Part shown: one piece after another, positions 10,236 to 20,908 of the stretch
Layout: each line of letters begins with the position of its first letter
How positions within the stretch are numbered: position 1 is the stretch's first letter
Origin: Calvatia gigantea
Taxonomy: Eukaryota > Basidiomycota > Agaricomycetes > Agaricales > Lycoperdaceae
DNA: 64,000 bases
NCBI GenBank assembly: GCA_025093985.1
Contig: JACAAK010000009.1
Location: forward strand, 2,976,001 to 3,040,000
Direction: 5' to 3'
The notes under the pieces: model-generated
Told to the model about the DNA's origin: nothing
The model's input: only the letters and a program-made list of their open reading frames with translations
Databases searched by the model: none
Program-made: the position numbers and the translations under genes

Positions 10236-10780
10236 TGTTGAATCTCGCTCCGTACCACTACGTTGGTTCAGTCTATTTATAGCTGAAACGGGGTTCGAGT
10301 ATTTCACCTTCAGAGGGTCGATAATAACGGACCATTACGAACTACGTACGCAGTAGTTGTACCGCCCTTCTGGTAGTCGGTTATTCACTCCGCATGGAAC
10401 CTTCTAGTACATGCGTCGTACACAGTATGCTCCACTTATGCTACTGGTAGTTAGACCTCACCCGTATAAGGGTTTAGAGTGCACAGACCAGGGATATTAG
10501 TATATATACCCTATGTAGCATTGTAGTATGTAGACCCCTTTGGGTATGCCTTCTGGCATAAGATACTATGTCTTCTATCCTCTACGCTAGCTTCTCTAAG
10601 CATCGCTTCCCTTCTCCTCAAGACTCTCTGAGTACGCTGGTATAAGCAGGACTCTGTCCGCTACCATGCGCCTCTCCTACTGGACCGTCTCCCGGATGAA
10701 TACGACTACCCTCCACCGCTGACGCCTACACGCTTAGGTAGTGTGAATATATATTGGGATGTCTACTCGTTCTCTCAACA
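10236..10780 (+). repeat. 3' LTR of the nested copia element
   Basis: 545 bp, matching 2398-2942 with five transitions seen by eye (near 10326, 10353, 10564, 10657 and 10732). Ends in CTCTCAACA, followed by the GCTGC duplication. Confidence 0.95.
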
Positions 10781-11645
10781 GCTGCTGCTGCTGCTGCTGG
10801 GGCTGCTGCTTCTGTTGGGGCTTATTAGACCCCGAAGGCTGCTGCTTCTGCTGCTGCTGGCGCTGCTGCTGCTGCCTGCCTCCCTGTCGTGGAGTAAAGC
10901 GCGCTCGTTGCACGTGGGCAGTCTGGTTGGAGGCGTAAGCGGCAATGATGCCGCTTCTGGCCTTATCCCACGTCAACTCATGGAGCGACGTGTTCGAGGT
11001 GAGGAGCGTCTGAGCTACGTGGCTCAAAGACGGGTGGAGGGAGTGGAGGAGGATCATCGTTTCGATCTCCGGGGCGATGCCACTGTCCATGGCGTCAAGC
11101 TGCCCGAAGATCTGCTGGAGCTCGCTCATCTTGAGCGAGGGATCACCGCCGAGAGGGAGTTCGAACGTTATAGCACGTATGAACTCGTTATAAATCTGAG
11201 CTGGTCCAGGAAGGCCATATTGGCCCTGCAACTGAGACCAGAGAGCGCGAGCGTCCCGGGCGGAATGCTTGAGCATGCTGTTGGGGAGAGTTGCCTCAAT
11301 CAACCCAAGAGCGCGCATCCGGAGGTTGTTGGCCATACCAACACTGCGGCGCTCCTCAGCAGTCGCAGGAATTGGAGTTCCTGGTCGTGCGGGACGTGCC
11401 GGCGAAGTGCTAGTCGCCGGGGTAGCTGGGTGCTCAGGTCCGTAGGCCTGCTCATACTGGACGGGTTCGTCCATAGCTCCAGAGAAATCCCATCCGGTCC
11501 AGGAGCAGTCGTTTAAGGAAATGCACATAAGTGCAGACCGAAGGTGGAGCGACCAGATAGTGTAATTACCCGTCCCTGTGAGGATGGGAAGCTGTCCGCT
11601 CGGGGTTTGAACAAAACCCTGCGGAGCAGGTGCCGGTTTAGACAT
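10781..11645 (-). CDS. Copia gag, N-terminal part (outer element)
   Basis: The frame is open from 11666. I prefer the ATG at 11645 (MSKPAPAPQGFVQ), which follows a short leader. The protein has the UBN2/gag-polypeptide layout of copia elements: a TGTGNYTIWSLHLRSAL segment (the LTG-NY--W motif), a LWSQLQGQYG segment, and FIRAITFELPLGGD and SLHPSLSHVAQTLL segments. It ends in a long Gln-rich run. The nested element sits in that run. The 18 codons read beyond 10781 into the LTR are not original. Nothing in the sequence suggests a separate pol start, so gag and pol are probably one polyprotein as in copia. Confidence 0.9.
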
Positions 11646-11843
11646 ATCTAAGAACAGGGTAAACACGCGTTAGCATCATGTAGGACTGCAGTGCGTGATG
11701 CACGCGTCGCAACATGGGGCAGACTCAGGGATCAAATGGACCAAAGGGCCACTGTCTCCCAGGTTGCGTACGACCGTAGCCTCCTACACTCTACCAGCAT
11801 TGCTAAGCGCGGTCAGAGTGAGCGGCGGTCGGGGCCCATAACC
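11646..11843 (-). other. Leader and primer binding site of the outer copia element
   Basis: The PBS GGTTATGGGCCC reads on the minus strand from 11843 to 11832, directly inside the LTR. The remaining leader aligns closely with the leader of the nested element (2943-3160). Confidence 0.75.
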
Positions 11844-12252
11844 TGTTAAGACGAGTACACCACAATAGCATAGGCTAGTGGCGGAGGGTAATCGTACTCA
11901 CTGGGTTTGTTGAGATATTGGTTGTAGACCGTAGCTAGAGGATATTGAAGTGGAATGATGGGCAATAAGAAAGACTAGATTGTCTAAAGAATGTACGCAT
12001 ACTACATAGGTCTTATATATCTAATGTCTCTGGTCTGTGCGCCATTCTACCTAATACAGGTGAGGTCTTATCTGCCAGTAGCATATACAGAGCATACTGC
12101 GTACATTGTTCTATTTAATAGACCATGACCAGCAACCTAGAGTGCGGTCTAGTACATTGTTCGTTATCTCTCTTCAAGAGTGAAGTACTCAAGAACCCGT
12201 TTCAGCTATAAATAGACTGAACCAACGTAGTGGTACGGATCGAGATTCAACA
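11844..12252 (-). repeat. 5' LTR of the outer copia element
   Basis: 409 bp. On the minus strand it starts TGTTGAATCTCG and ends CTTAACA. The first ~55 bases match the nested LTR almost exactly (TCCGTACCACTACGTTGG and following), while the middle is diverged and shorter. The partner LTR lies beyond the left edge. Confidence 0.9.
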
Positions 12253-12427
12253 CTCCACCACCACCAAGTTCCCCTTCAATGGTGTTCCAGTCCCTATCCG
12301 TCAAGACGGTCACAGCCATTTGCCAGTCTTCTTTGCAAAATCCAACAGTGGAGAATTCTTCATCGCATCTACCAAGAAGGCACTCGCCACTGCCGTAGTA
12401 AATGGAGACTTTGACAAAGCTTCCTGA
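12253..12427 (+). pseudogene. Unidentified coding-looking fragment beside the outer element
   Basis: The frame runs from the LTR edge to a TGA at 12425-12427 and has a protein-like composition (for example KFPFNGVPVPIRQDG and GEFFIASTKKALA). It has no start of its own, since the ATG at 12230 is inside the LTR. It may be the 3' end of a gene split by the outer retrotransposon, with the 5' part off the left edge. I do not recognise the family. Confidence 0.3.
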
Positions 12428-12771
12428 GGCATGAAGCCTGACCGGGGGGTATTGTTGTGAACTTTAGCCCACTCTCACATCAGCTCCATACTTGTCTACA
12501 TTCCCTCCTAGCTGTGTACCTGTTTCAGTTATTCTTGCCTGCACGATCCCCGAGCTCTGACTCATAACTACTATACCATAGTTGTTGGATGTTTCATGTA
12601 GTTATCTCCATCCATTCAACTGGATGTTCCTTCTGTATTTAAGTGTACATACATACTCCTGTATTTGGTATGCTTAACCATCTAGTTCTTTTCCCTTACT
12701 TGCCCTCAAGACTTAGCCTAAGCTGCAACCTGAGGTCTTATCAGACTAAGGTCGTAACAAAACACATATAA
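12428..12771. other. Intergenic, nothing recognised
   Basis: AT-rich stretch without a supported gene. Confidence 0.4.
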
Positions 12772-13000
12772 AGCATGTGCAACAAGAGAAGGGAAACCCC
12801 TATTTCATGGGCAGTCTAAGGCCAATGTTGTTTTCAACTCCTTAGATGTAGGGAATGATGCTATTGATCCTCCCAGTCCTGAGTTTTTTAGGATCCATGC
12901 TGCATTTGCATTAGTCTTGCACTTCTCAAGTGCCCTCGAATTTCTTGCAACTATTGAAAGTGATGGTGATTTGGATCTTAGTGATATAGTTTCTCTCTGA
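12772..13000 (+). pseudogene. Unidentified C-terminal exon-like fragment
   Basis: An open frame of about 76 codons follows a stop near 12770 and ends at TGA 12998-13000. It includes the segments REGKPLFHGQSKANVVFN, PPSPEFFRIHAAFALVLH and ESDGDLDLSDIVSL. The IHAAFA-VLH-S-A-E helix near the C-terminus recalls C-termini of some fungal HNH-type hypothetical proteins, but the match is weak. No start codon or upstream exon was found, so this is a remnant at best. Confidence 0.3.
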
Positions 13001-14030
13001 AGTGAAGTTGATAGCTGTGGCACTTGATTATGGTACAAGAGAACTCTATCACCAGTACTGCTCATGATTCACCACCTGGTTGTTGTTTTTAAAATTTATT
13101 CACTCACTCAAATATCTCAGGGCACATTCCATGGTATATTATTACTGATGCAATGTCACACCAAGTTCCAATGGGTGTGCCAATTAATAGGAATTACTTG
13201 GAGTGTACAAGGTGTTTTCGGACATGAACCCCCTTCAACTTCCTTATCACCTCGACGACACACCAGCAATCTCGCTGACTCTACAAGGTTGGTTCCACCG
13301 AAAAGTCGTCCAAACGGTCAGCACCACGTGATACTTTGCAAAGATCAGCCATCAGTACGTTCAATACCGTCAGAGGTTAAAACAATGTCAACGACGCTGC
13401 CGAGCGAACTTCGATGACATAGTATATCACTTGGCATGGAAGATTTGTCCAAAGCGGACTAGATTGCCTTCCTGTTCGGAATGAGGTTCCAGTACCTCCA
13501 CTGGAAGATTCTGCGGAGAAGACCAAAATAGCTCGATTAACGCCGGCTTAGACAGGACATAAGTTACCAAATAGGAACGCCGGTCGCTTCGTCAGAGTGC
13601 TTTTGTCGTTTGGTTGGAATATCACGAAGAGCAGAATGATAGCTCATTACGGTAATGGCGTTCATGTTACTCGTTGCTGTGGTGGGGCCACTCGCATCAA
13701 GCACGACTCCATGAGTAACCACCCAGAATGTTTTGTTTTTCTGATGCCATTTACGAAAGAAGGCGTATCGTCATAAGTCACACATTTCGGAACGCTTATC
13801 ACTTGCCGGTATTTTGGGCGATCTCACGTGGTTGTTGTTAATGTGATTGTCGAGCATGTAAATGGTACAAGCTGCGATCAGTGCGGTCGAGAAATAAAAT
13901 TCGATGAGCTGCCGACGTCCGCGATTTTTCTGCCAGCGGGGGACAATGAGGCGGTCGTGCGCCCGGCGAATTATGGGGAAATCAAGGAGGGGAGACGGGT
14001 GTGACGACAGATGAGCGTGAGAGAATTGAT
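13001..14030. other. Intergenic region upstream of the F-box gene
   Basis: About 1 kb without a supported gene. The short plus ORF at 13064-13417 has no recognisable domain. The promoter of the F-box gene should lie in its right half. Confidence 0.5.
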
Positions 14031-15995
14031 ATGTTCACACGGGTTCAAGCACATCGACAACCAAACAACCTGCCTCTTTCTCCACCCTCCACGACGTCCA
14101 TGGCCCAGCACCCGAACCAGGACTCCTTCACCCTTCCCTCCATCACCTCACGCAACGACCTCGATGAGGCTAGGCGTCTTCAGGACCTCATCAACTGCCT
14201 CGACAGCGAGATCGACCAGGCCAATGATGTCCTCCGTGAGCTTCTCAAGAGACGCAGCACTCTGCTTGCCGAGGCTAGTTATGTACCCTGCAACAGGGAC
14301 AACATTCTTCGCGATATGCGTCAATATGAGTCCGAACTTGCCAACAAACAGATAGAAATCAACAATGCACAGGCAGAGCTCTTGCGGCTGAAGGAACGCG
14401 CATCTCTGTGTCTTCGACTCCGGAACGACCTTCTATACTCGCACTCCGAGTCTGCATCACCGTTTTGCTCGCCACATTCACACGACCACGAACTCGAGAT
14501 TGAACGTTGTCAACTGGTTCTCGATCAGCTGGTGCAGGTTTACAACCGGATACAGCAACAGCTTGACCACTCTCGAAAGCTCCTTTCACCGATTCTCCGG
14601 TTGCCGTCAGAATTACTTGAGCATATATTTACGTTCTGCCTTCCTTCGCAACGATTCGTACCCCTGTATCAGCAATCCGCCCCTCTCCTCCTTACCAGCG
14701 TGAACCGCCTCTTCCGGGAGCGTGCTCTTGCCACTCCCCACTTGTGGTCTTCCCTGTCCATCCACAGAAACAGCTCTGGCACAGGTTTCTATCCACATCC
14801 CAATCTAATCCAGCTCTTTATCAAACGCTCCGCAGCGGCGCCACTATCTTGGAGCTTAGAAGATGCGAAGCCAAGCCTTACTGTTGTTGATACGAATCGG
14901 CCTCCAATGCCGGTATCATACATTGTGGAGCTGTATGTGCCCCACGCTGGGCGGTGGAAGCATGTACGCATCGATTATGGGAGTGGGTGGGTACCCAACA
15001 CGGGTCTTGACCGTCTGCCTGCCAAAAGTCAGTTTCCTCTACTGGAAACTTTCTCCATCAAGAGGGGTTACTGGCTCGACAATCAAGAGATTGACATACT
15101 CTCCCGGATGCTGTCGTCACCTCGGCTTCGTGGAATTAGCTGGTATAGCCAAAAACCTTACACCACGCTGACGATGCCATGGTCGCAGCTCAAGCAGTTC
15201 TCCATCAACCACCTTGTCCCTGTTCGCGAAGCCCTCACTATTATCTCGCAATGCGGCAAACTCGAGGATGTCGAGATGAACATTCTTCTTCCCACCAAAA
15301 TTGACGAGGAGTCACCGATCGACACCCTCACGCATACCGCCCTCCAAGGGTTCAAGGTTGAGGTCGCCGGAGATCCCAATATCCTTTTCAGTACCATCAC
15401 TTTCCCCAATCTCAAACGCTTCGAGATCACACTCACACAGGGCCCCCGCATTCCGCCGATGTCTCTTGACCTCTTACGGCAATTCATTGACCGTTCGTCG
15501 TGCGTGCTAGAGAAACTCACAATTGAAGAGGCGCAGTTGAACCCGGACGACCTCCTAGACTTGCTCATGTACCTATCGCGTTCCCTCACCGACCTCAGTT
15601 TTCAACATGAACGCCACAATGCGGGTTACATCAATGACAAAATCCTACGTATGATGACTCACCCTGACGTACACGGCCCCAAGTACGTTGAGGACCCTGT
15701 CTTACGAGATACCTTCAGCGGGCTGCTCTGCCCCAAATTGAAGTACCTGCGGCTCTGGGGCGTTGTGGGCTCAACCGATGGAGTTCTGACGGATATGCTA
15801 CAAAGTCGATGGATTGGTTGTCGAAGCTGTCGACCGGGACAGGTGTTGGATACGGCATTTGTGGTGTTGGACGATGATATGGACCAGAACCGGCATCAGG
15901 CAGATTTCCGGAGGATGCACGAATTAAAAGCTCAAAGACCCGGCCTGTGTTTCCAGCGGCTAGTGCGGGTGGTGATGGACGAACGAGCAGGATGA
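14031..15995 (+). CDS. F-box protein of the large Agaricomycete family
   Basis: A single-exon gene of about 654 residues from the ATG at 14031. The frame is open upstream to a GTG at 14001, and an ATG at 14100 is an alternative. Residues ~45-190 form a coiled coil rich in Asp, Glu, Leu and Arg (RRLQDLINCLDSEIDQAND and following). The F-box-like motif LSPILRLPSELLEHIFTFC follows, then Val-Asn-Arg-hydrophobic and leucine-rich segments in the LRR-like pattern usual for these proteins. F-box proteins link substrates to Skp1-cullin ubiquitin ligases. This coiled-coil/F-box/degenerate-LRR layout is one of the most expanded families in mushrooms, and individual targets are generally unknown. No introns or frame breaks were seen. 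Confidence 0.9.
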   Translation: MFTRVQAHRQPNNLPLSPPSTTSMAQHPNQDSFTLPSITSRNDLDEARRLQDLINCLDSEIDQANDVLRELLKRRSTLLAEASYVPCNRDNILRDMRQYESELANKQIEINNAQAELLRLKERASLCLRLRNDLLYSHSESASPFCSPHSHDHELEIERCQLVLDQLVQVYNRIQQQLDHSRKLLSPILRLPSELLEHIFTFCLPSQRFVPLYQQSAPLLLTSVNRLFRERALATPHLWSSLSIHRNSSGTGFYPHPNLIQLFIKRSAAAPLSWSLEDAKPSLTVVDTNRPPMPVSYIVELYVPHAGRWKHVRIDYGSGWVPNTGLDRLPAKSQFPLLETFSIKRGYWLDNQEIDILSRMLSSPRLRGISWYSQKPYTTLTMPWSQLKQFSINHLVPVREALTIISQCGKLEDVEMNILLPTKIDEESPIDTLTHTALQGFKVEVAGDPNILFSTITFPNLKRFEITLTQGPRIPPMSLDLLRQFIDRSSCVLEKLTIEEAQLNPDDLLDLLMYLSRSLTDLSFQHERHNAGYINDKILRMMTHPDVHGPKYVEDPVLRDTFSGLLCPKLKYLRLWGVVGSTDGVLTDMLQSRWIGCRSCRPGQVLDTAFVVLDDDMDQNRHQADFRRMHELKAQRPGLCFQRLVRVVMDERAG

Positions 15996-16606
15996 GCATA
16001 TGCATTCACTCAATGTATTACCCCCCCTCTCTCATTATGATTCGATCCCTTGTATTATTGTTTCCTAATTCTTGCATCACCTCTTTTCCTATACACTTAT
16101 GATTTTATGTATATTTTAATGTCGCCCCGACTTGCGAATGTTTTACCAAACCGAGTTCAACGGTTTCTTTAATAGGACAAGCGGACCTGGCCGCTGCACC
16201 AGTTATCCTGACATTGATTATTTATTTCTCCAGTCAAGGATTCCTTCCAAGTAGGCGTAGCATTGCCTAATACCAATAGCCAGACTCCGCCATTGGTACC
16301 GGTTATCACTCCCGAGGCTTGGTGTTCCTATCAGCCACGACGTCATTTATAGCGAAATCATGCTCCGTGTCAACTTAATTCATTCGTTATTTGGCGTTGG
16401 TTTCTCCAGCAGAGAAACCACGTTCGGTCGACTGGAGACGTAACAGCATCAGCTCCGGTCCAGTGATTTCCCGACTCAGCTGGTCAACTCCATCACAATG
16501 CGGTTCTTTAATACTTATATTAGACACTTAGATTAAAAGGGAAGGTGGGATCCGTGAATCAGGGTGCCACTTCGGATACGAAAAACATTCACTACGAAAG
16601 GATCGC
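15996..16606. other. Convergent 3' region between F-box and ferritin-like genes
   Basis: About 600 bases holding the 3' ends of two genes that converge. No gene or RNA recognised. Confidence 0.5.
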
Positions 16607-18021
16607 TCAGCCAGCCTGGTACAAAGCAGGGCCAGCGACGATGTGTGCGTTGAGCTCGGAAATGTTCGCTGGTGTGACTAAGAGATCGATGTCAGTGATG
16701 GCGACAAACCTGTCGACCCATGACATCATCAGTGACTGAATGGGGTTAGATGCGAAGCCAGGCAACGTACATTGTGCCGTTGAAGACAGGCGCTGTTCCG
16801 TTACCATATATCAATATGTCTGGCTGAATCGTGGATCCAGTTTGATTTTGAATGTTTTCGAGGGGTGTGTACGTCAAATTGAGCTGGTTGATCCATGCGA
16901 CGAACTGTAGCAAGGAAACCATGAGTGTCCGTTATAGAAGTGTTAAACAGCAATCAACTCACTCTTGGCTCACTGGCGTTGGTCATGGTCCTGTAACTGT
17001 TGTTATATCCAACAAGACTGCCAGGTAATTCCCAGCTAAATTCAACCCGGCGTCCGGGGAATGATAAGGGCTCGCTACGGTTGTGCGTAATGGCGGGTGT
17101 TGTGTCGTTACCAGGAATGCTGGAGTTGTAGTATGGTGTAGCGTCGGGGTTGTTCTAAGGAAATCTCAGTACCTATGCTTCTGCTTTAGGGATGTGTGAG
17201 GCCCTCACGGTGATGTTCAACGCCGGGAAATTCTGCCAAGCAATCCTCGGGTTCTCTGCCGGGCAGGTGACAACGTGTGGCGCCAACAACGTCCAATGCA
17301 TGGACTGCGTGATACCTGTCTCGAACCAGACAGGAAACGGAAACAGACCTTCAAATTGGCGGAAAGACATTTGCTGGCGAGACTCTGTTGAGATCGCCTG
17401 GAGAAGTAATTGGGCAGCGGCGCGGGAGTTGAGGTGTTCGATGAAACCGAAAACGCTTGATTCGCCCCATCTAGTGACCTTTTGGCAAAAGTCGATAAAC
17501 TCGCGGACGGTGTTGAAGGGATAGCGGTAGGTGCATGGTTTGGCTGCGAATGCTGTGTGCAAAAAACGTCTGTGGGAGATCGCAAAAAGCAAGCAGGATA
17601 AAAGAAAACGCACGGCCGAGCATACTGTTGAGCATGATCGCATGTCCGATTTCCTGTTGAGCCATAAACTCAATCAAGAACCGGTCTTCGGCATCTAACC
17701 CCGCACTCTCAAAGTCTTGTACTGAGAACCTCGCTAAACCATGGTTGAATAGGTCAAGTTCTATATACTCTTGGTTTAATGCGAGATTCTAGTGAGATTC
17801 GGGCCGTCTTAGTCCTAGTGTTAGTGTGAGACTGGCGCACAACTTACAAGGGACTGCCAGTCAAAATCTGACATTGCAACATACTGTGGTGACCTATCAC
17901 CGATACCCAAGCCACCAGGCGGAATGTAAGGCGTGATAAGTGGAGGTGGTGCGCGAACCGCTCTGAGGGTGCCGATTATTAAAATAAGGGAGGTGAGAAG
18001 ACGCATGATGGAGCTGGACAT
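16607..18021 (-). CDS. Ferritin-like (Rds1-type) secreted protein
   Basis: Six exons on the minus strand: 18021-17848, 17788-17614, 17543-17209, 17154-16963, 16904-16771, 16709-16607. All introns are GT-AG (54-70 nt) and the exons sum to 1113 nt (370 residues). The N-terminus is a signal peptide (LLTSLILIIGTLRAVRA). The second ATG at 18006 may be the real start, because a TATA box sits at 18064-18058. The core shows NQEYIELDLFNHGLARF and MAQQEIGHAIMLNSML with the E-x-x-H metal-ligand pattern of the ferritin-like fold (Rds1/stress-response family). It continues with CTYRYPF, EFIDFCQKVTRWGE and a C-terminal LLVTPANISELN segment, all typical of this family. Probably extracellular; the biochemical role in mushrooms is not established. 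Confidence 0.9.
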
Positions 18022-18057
18022 GAGTCCACTGAGACACGCTGGTGCGACTCTGTGAGC

Positions 18058-18064
18058 TTATATA
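18058..18064 (-). promoter_or_regulatory. TATA box of the ferritin-like gene
   Basis: TATATAA on the minus strand, 37 bases before the ATG at 18021 and 52 before the ATG at 18006. This spacing favours the second ATG. Confidence 0.55.
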
Positions 18065-18764
18065 CCCCACGCACTAGTATGAAACATCCAGTTTGAGAGA
18101 AAGGAGAAGTTCAGAATGAACACCCACGGAGGAAAGGACGATTTCGCATTTCTCATGTGAATTCTTGAGACAATCACGACGAGTGCCACACGGCTCGGCA
18201 AATCCTGTTGGAGAGAGAGGGATGAGGTGCATAGTCCGGCCGTTGCAATGTCATTATTGGGCCAGAAGTGATGTAATCAGAGGAGCTAAGCACCCTCTTA
18301 CTCCCTGCCGAGGCTGAAAGAATAGTAGTAGCTTCAGTGAAGGCGATATGGATATAATAGTTTACCAATCTCTGAAACTCCTACTAATAAGTCCATTTAT
18401 TTCCTGTGGACCGAAGCATCAATCTGAACCCAGACTCAAACCGGGAGAAAGGTTTCGGCCCAAATGACCTGGGATGGTTGTCATGAATAATGTTACATAA
18501 GCACCAGAGGAACGCGAAGTACAAAAAGGAACATCACCGTCAAAGCAGGTGTAAGGATGTTAAAGAAAGCGAAACGATAACACATCACTGGGGGGGACTG
18601 ATGGGAGCACAAGGGGTAAGCAATGAACAATAACGAAATAAGAGCAGCGCTCATAAGAAGCATGCCATGATCGTGAAATAATTGAACGACACGAATAAGT
18701 AGTAAACGGCGAAAAAGAAGATGGAAAAGGAGAAGGCCCCTCATCGGGACTGTGACATCACTTT
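18065..18764. other. Intergenic between ferritin-like and WD40 genes
   Basis: Upstream region of the ferritin-like gene and 3' region of the WD40 gene. Short minus ORFs (for example 18493-18744) look like chance frames. Confidence 0.5.
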
Positions 18765-20908
18765 CTACCGCCAGCTTTGGTCAAGCCACCATCGCTTATC
18801 GGCGTCCCGCAAGGACCATTCCACGACACTCTCCTTACTAGCAACGTAGATATGACCCCCAGTAGGATCAAAGCATGTTCCCGCTATATCGAGGTCATCC
18901 CTGTAGGTGACCTCTGTCGTCAAGGATTTTTCAGTCCTGGCTCTTGAACGTCGTTCGCTCGAATCGCTTAGTCCAGGCGGGCGGCGATCTCGTGTTGGAA
19001 TAGGAGAACTGCTACGCGACGGATCACGGGATGACGCACAATCGGATGCGAGTTCGTCCACCTCCATATCCTCTTCTTGCCCCGTGTTTCGCGTGTCTGG
19101 TCTGGCAGTAGGGGGACGGTAAGCATAGTCCGCGTGAGATGAGCCTGTATTCGGATCATCTTCATCCTCCTGCTCGTAATCTCTGGTAGCATGCGCATCC
19201 AGAAGGGCATGAACTTCAGACTCGATACTCCTGTCACCCATGGATGGGATGACCAAAATCTCTTCATAATCGTCCCCTTCGCGACCATTACGGATGTGAC
19301 TGAGACGTAGAGTCCGCCACGTTGAATCCGATATCGAGGAGGGCGGAGAATATGACGGAGTCGAAATGCGGAAAGCATCATTCAGCGCCTGGATGATTGG
19401 AGGTTGCATTGAGTTCGGCCGGCGATGGGGGGGTGGAGATGATGCTAGATGTGTTGCAGGAGATCGTGGAGCAGCGGTGAATGACGAGAAGACATGGCGA
19501 CGGATTGGCGGTCGCCTTTCGTGAGCGCGCGGAGGTGATGACGATGGAGTGGGTAAATCAGAATGGCGTTCCGTCCGACGGACTATTGGCACCTTGAGGA
19601 TCTCTTCTGTTTCAAAAGTCCGCGCATCAACGACGTGTAGCAGAGATGTATGCTACCCAGCATGAGCATTGATTACATATTACCCAATTTGGCTCGTACC
19701 TCGGTAAATGTCATGATTTCCTTGCCATAGGTACCCCCACCTCCAAACTTAACGCTGCGAACGCTGAAGCCAGGCGCCTTGGAACGTCCTCGTGTCCAAT
19801 CGGTTGGGTCATCGGACAAGTACCCATCGTCAGAGGGTGACCATCGATTCTTGTCCGTTTGAATGACTTTGATCGGTTTCGTGCTGCGGATATCCCAAAC
19901 TGCAAGGACGCCTTCCTGGGAGGCGACGGCGAACTTCATTCCATCAGATGAAAAGGCAGTTGAGAATGATGCGGCCAGTGACGATGGATATAGGATGGGG
20001 GATGAGTCGGGAGGTGGTAGTAGAAGGTCATGGATATGCTCGAATGTCACTGGTTCACCGCCACGCATATAGTGGAAGTAGATTTTGGACGAATCACCAA
20101 CGGAAAGGAGCGTCCGCCCATCTGGTGAAATTGAAGCTGGAGCAAGCTGTTAGGCGTCTTTTTTGGGGACGACGAAACAGATCGGACATACAGTGATTAA
20201 TAGGCACATCCAGTTTAAGGCATCCAATGGACTTGATGTTCCGTTTCTGGTTTTGTGTTCGAACGGGTACCTCGTAAATCCGCACAGTGCAATCGTTATT
20301 GCTGATGCCCACTCTCGGTTCAACCGCACTTTGGTTAGATCGGGTAAGGCTCAAGGAGGTCAGGAGGACAGAATTATTTATGGAACCCGGAAGGTGCGTT
20401 AATGTTGTTTGCCATACAGGCTTGCTGTGTGAGGATTTGGAGGGATTGATAGTGTGATATGAGAGGTGAAGTTCAGCCTCTTGACCGCCAGCAGCTAGAA
20501 GTGTGTCGTGTGAATTCAGAGGCAAAGCAGCAAGAGTATTCGGAGTGAAGCTCAGGTCAACAAGGGTTCGTGGCTAAGTTCGACCAAAGCCCGGTTAGCG
20601 AGGAAGTAGGGGAGGTCGGGGCATTACCCACCGAGTTACTTGAAGTAATGTCGTGCTCGACGATGGAATGTTCTTGTACGTAATTGAGAATCCCGTGTTC
20701 TCGGGGGCATATTATGAGGTCTCGCAATTGTCTAAAGCCACCATTGTCATTAGTACATGAAGTAACAAGCCATACAGTCAGGTGTAGAAGTACGGAGAAG
20801 AAGCGGGTCATTAACAGGGTCGTGGGCTTACATGTGGCCAATGAAGATATCTGCTGGGGCGATAGCAGACGGGGTCGTTGACGCAAGCAATGGAGGATCA
20901 TTGGCCAT
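18765..20908 (-). CDS. WD40-type protein with DUF2415 domain
   Basis: Five exons on the minus strand: 20908-20832, 20731-20632, 20573-20192, 20136-19700, 19652-18765. They sum to 1884 nt (627 residues) with frame kept at every junction; introns are 47-100 nt. Residues ~20-330 hold blade-like segments (FAVASQEGVLAVWDIRSTKP, VRSVKFGGGG, GKEIMTFTEHTSLLHVVDAR). These match the fungal DUF2415 family, where the VVDARTFE segment marks the domain. A long disordered acidic and Ser/Pro region follows. A final blade remnant sits at the C-terminus (CFDPTGGHIYVASKESVVEWS). The family is conserved in fungi and usually annotated only as a WD-repeat protein. Acceptor choice at 20136 was fixed by frame; the alternative ten bases upstream leads to a stop. 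Confidence 0.9.

Larger units (their letters stand above)
2398..10780 (+). mobile_element. Nested copia-family LTR retrotransposon with decayed interior
   Basis: Two direct 545-bp repeats (2398-2942 and 10236-10780) begin TGTTGAATC and end CTCTCAACA. They are bounded by the 5-bp direct repeat GCTGC (2393-2397 and 10781-10785). By eye the LTRs differ at five positions, all transitions. The LTR ends, primer site and leader match the outer element, so this is the same family in the opposite orientation. The interior aligns patchily with the outer element's gag (3170-3300) and integrase (6790-7330) but is full of stops and indels, and no pol ORF remains. A Tc1 element and a degenerate tandem array add to the interior. 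Near-identical LTRs around a ruined interior suggest a non-autonomous element mobilised in trans. Confidence 0.93.
1..12252 (-). mobile_element. Outer Ty1/copia LTR retrotransposon, interrupted, running off the left edge
   Basis: Read on the minus strand the order is 5' LTR (11844-12252), primer binding site, leader, gag (11645-10781), then after an 8.4-kb nested insertion the rest of gag, protease and integrase (2397-1). Protease before integrase before (off-window) reverse transcriptase is the Ty1/copia order. The reading frame is the same in the gag tail, at the protease motif near 1259 and in the integrase near 71, and I found no stop in the stretches I translated, so the element looks coding-competent apart from the insertion. 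Its 3' half and 3' LTR lie outside the window, so its target duplication cannot be checked. Confidence 0.93.

Noticed and set aside
2398..10780. Classical RIP as cause of the interior decay
   Set aside because: The LTRs are part of the same duplication and are almost unchanged, and the interior shows indels as well as substitutions; RIP would have hit both.
10743..11516. 257-codon plus frame starting with a Leu run
   Set aside because: Antisense of the Gln-rich gag; it starts inside an LTR.
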